Assembly (NCBI RefSeq): GCF_002303925.1
Contig: NZ_MRCS01000008.1
Location: 62,001 to 126,000 of the forward strand
Source of the DNA: Pseudomonas sp. ACN8
GTDB lineage: Bacteria; Pseudomonadota; Gammaproteobacteria; Pseudomonadales; Pseudomonadaceae
DNA: 64,000 nucleotides
Direction of reading: 5' to 3'
The notes beneath the pieces are model-generated. The model saw only the letters and a list, made by a program, of their open reading frames with translations. It was not told the DNA's origin and made no database searches. Positions 62,845 through 64,000 of the stretch are shown here, one piece after another. How positions within the stretch are numbered: the stretch's first letter is position 1; each line of letters starts with the position of its first letter. The position numbers were made by a program, and so were the translations under genes.

Positions 62845-62879
62845 AAAAGCCCCGCCATGTGAATGGCGGGGCTTTTTTT
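62845..62879 (+). terminator. Intrinsic terminator of pykA
   Basis: AGCCCCGCCAT and ATGGCGGGGCT pair around GTGA and are followed by a T-run; the A-run before the stem makes it potentially bidirectional. Confidence 0.95.
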
Positions 62880-62899
62880 ATTCCAAATAGGCCTAGCGA

Positions 62900-62917
62900 A
62901 CTGTCAGATCTGACAGT
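62900..62917. promoter_or_regulatory. Perfect 18-bp palindrome upstream of the delta-60 gene
   Basis: ACTGTCAGATCTGACAGT is its own reverse complement over all 18 bases, 130 bases before the ATG of the delta-60 repeat gene and after the pykA terminator. Such a site looks like the operator of a dimeric regulator. No regulator gene is in the window to assign it. Confidence 0.55.
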
Positions 62918-63046
62918 AGCTCTCCCCAACGGGAAAGTCTTCAATCGGGTTTCGTCCAACAGTCATTTGCTTCGGCCTGAGGGCTGTGACTTATCCAAAT
63001 GGAATCGGGCGAGTCGCAGTCCCTCTTAAACGGCTGAGTACTGAAG

Positions 63047-64000
63047 ATGAAAGCTCTTGAAAACGCAAAGGCTGGAACGCTGGATCCGTCATTCGGAGAA
63101 AACGGCATTGTCATTGTTGACTTCCCGAACCCTGATGACTACACCCGCTATATACGGCGTGTCACGACGCAGGGCGCAGGCCCGGAGACGAAAATCTATT
63201 TTGCGGGTGAAACAACGACATTCAGTTCTTTTGACAGTTATTTTGTCGGTCGATTGAACGATGACGGAACACCTGACAACACCTTTGGCGATAACGGCCT
63301 GGTACTGGGGCAATTTCCTCACCGCCGCAGGGCATCTGTTGTGTCGTTTGCCATTCAAGCCGACGGCAAAATTGTCCTGCTGGCGTATCACGCGGATGAA
63401 CTATCCACGACGACGCTTTTCGCGCGTTTTGAACGTGACGGCAAACTTGATTTGAACTTCGGATCAAACGGCTACACTTCGGTCGATTGGGAACGTAAAA
63501 CAGCGCCCGACGCCCCTATAGATGATGAAAAGCAGCGACGCACCTCCGGCAACGGGAGCCTGTCGGGCATAGAGATTTTGCCCGATGGGAAGATACTCGC
63601 TTGCAACCAGAACAATTGGATAGTTCGTCTGACCCCTGAAGGGATCCTGGATAACACATTCAATAAAACTGGCTACGTTAGAGTGATACATCCCGATTAT
63701 TCCGCCAATGACATGGTGCTATTTGAAGTACAGGCTCAAAACAATGGCAAGTATGTCGGCTGCGGCGTGATTGTTGGCCCCCCCAACCGATCCTACTTTG
63801 TCCGCGTTGATGACACAGGCACGATCGACAAATTATTTGGTTCTAGCGAAAATGGATTTGTCGTCATGGAAGGGTCAATTGAAAGCAAGGGAATACGTAT
63901 TGACAGGATGGCCAGGCAGCCCAACCAACGAATTCTGGGGGTGGGTGCTACCTACGCGTTCCCCTATGAAAACGGAGTGATGACCAGTATCGAGCCTAAT
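63047..64000 (+). CDS. Delta-60 repeat protein, 5' part
   Basis: The frame is open from the ATG at 63047 to the last base of the window (318 codons), so the gene continues beyond it. The protein contains five copies of a D-x-x-F-G-x-N-G-like turn at 12-20 (LDPSFGENG), 76-84 (PDNTFGDNG), 134-142 (LDLNFGSNG), 201-209 (LDNTFNKTG) and 260-270, spaced about 58-67 residues, the hallmark of delta-60 (DUF5122) beta-propeller repeats. There is no signal peptide: the repeats begin at residue 11. Codon use is more AT-rich than in the neighbours. Function is unknown; such proteins are often surface-related. Confidence 0.85.
   Translation, partial: MKALENAKAGTLDPSFGENGIVIVDFPNPDDYTRYIRRVTTQGAGPETKIYFAGETTTFSSFDSYFVGRLNDDGTPDNTFGDNGLVLGQFPHRRRASVVSFAIQADGKIVLLAYHADELSTTTLFARFERDGKLDLNFGSNGYTSVDWERKTAPDAPIDDEKQRRTSGNGSLSGIEILPDGKILACNQNNWIVRLTPEGILDNTFNKTGYVRVIHPDYSANDMVLFEVQAQNNGKYVGCGVIVGPPNRSYFVRVDDTGTIDKLFGSSENGFVVMEGSIESKGIRIDRMARQPNQRILGVGATYAFPYENGVMTSIEPN

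Noticed and set aside
61346..62959. Minus-strand frame of 537 codons over pykA
   Set aside because: It is the antisense shadow of pykA, reaching into the terminator on the 3' side.

Overview
This 64 kb window is chromosomal DNA of a fluorescent-group Pseudomonas. The evidence is the high-GC coding, the gene families (tol-pal, ruvCAB, pmpR/yebC, oprD, mvaT, pctA-type chemoreceptor, pykA, gcvH2P2-sdaA-gcvT2) in blocks whose order recalls P. aeruginosa PAO1, and ten copies of the fluorescens-type REP/REPIN repeat. Nearly everything is core genome. No prophage, transposase or CRISPR array was seen.

Layout. 1-1 kb: the 3' end of arcC and a DUF5064 gene. 1-9.1 kb: a GcsR-type sigma-54 activator, then the glycine-to-pyruvate operon gcvH-gcvP-sdaA-gcvT, preceded by three 18-bp GcsR-like boxes and a -24/-12 promoter. 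9.1-11.9 kb: cspA with a long structured leader, an RDD membrane protein, nadA and tRNA-Lys. 11.9-26.6 kb, mostly on the minus strand: queE-queC, the cell-envelope operon ybgC-tolQRAB-pal-cpoB, ruvC-ruvA-ruvB, yebC/pmpR, aspS and an fmdB-type gene, then a membrane-tethered cold-shock protein, slyX and a HIT protein. 27.5-28.8 kb: an OprD-type porin behind a long non-coding region. 29-40.9 kb: mscS, yajQ, panE, a sensor kinase, a PduO-type adenosyltransferase, Nudix-ThiE, GST, argJ, secA and DUF721. 41-50 kb: a HerA-like ATPase, an amino-acid chemoreceptor, a glycosyltransferase/deacetylase pair, purU, mvaT and sbcB. 50.2-60.0 kb: a six-gene membrane operon (RDD, SpoIIM, DUF4129, DUF4350, MoxR, DUF58). 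60-64 kb: a PilZ protein, a small TPR-like lipoprotein, pykA and the start of a delta-60 repeat protein that runs off the end.

The most interesting feature is at 54.56-57.70 kb. Five of the six genes of the MoxR operon are joined by 4- to 14-base stop/start overlaps, but between the DUF4350 and MoxR genes lie about 3.1 kb carrying a single divergent GGDEF-EAL (cyclic-di-GMP) gene. An ATGA sits at both edges, as expected if a cargo segment had been inserted exactly at the former overlap. Also notable are the intact GcsR/sigma-54 control region, a chemoreceptor whose ligand-binding residues match PctA position for position, a sensor kinase without a neighbouring response regulator, a deacetylase whose tail runs antisense through a small gene, and a perfect 18-bp palindrome upstream of the delta-60 gene.
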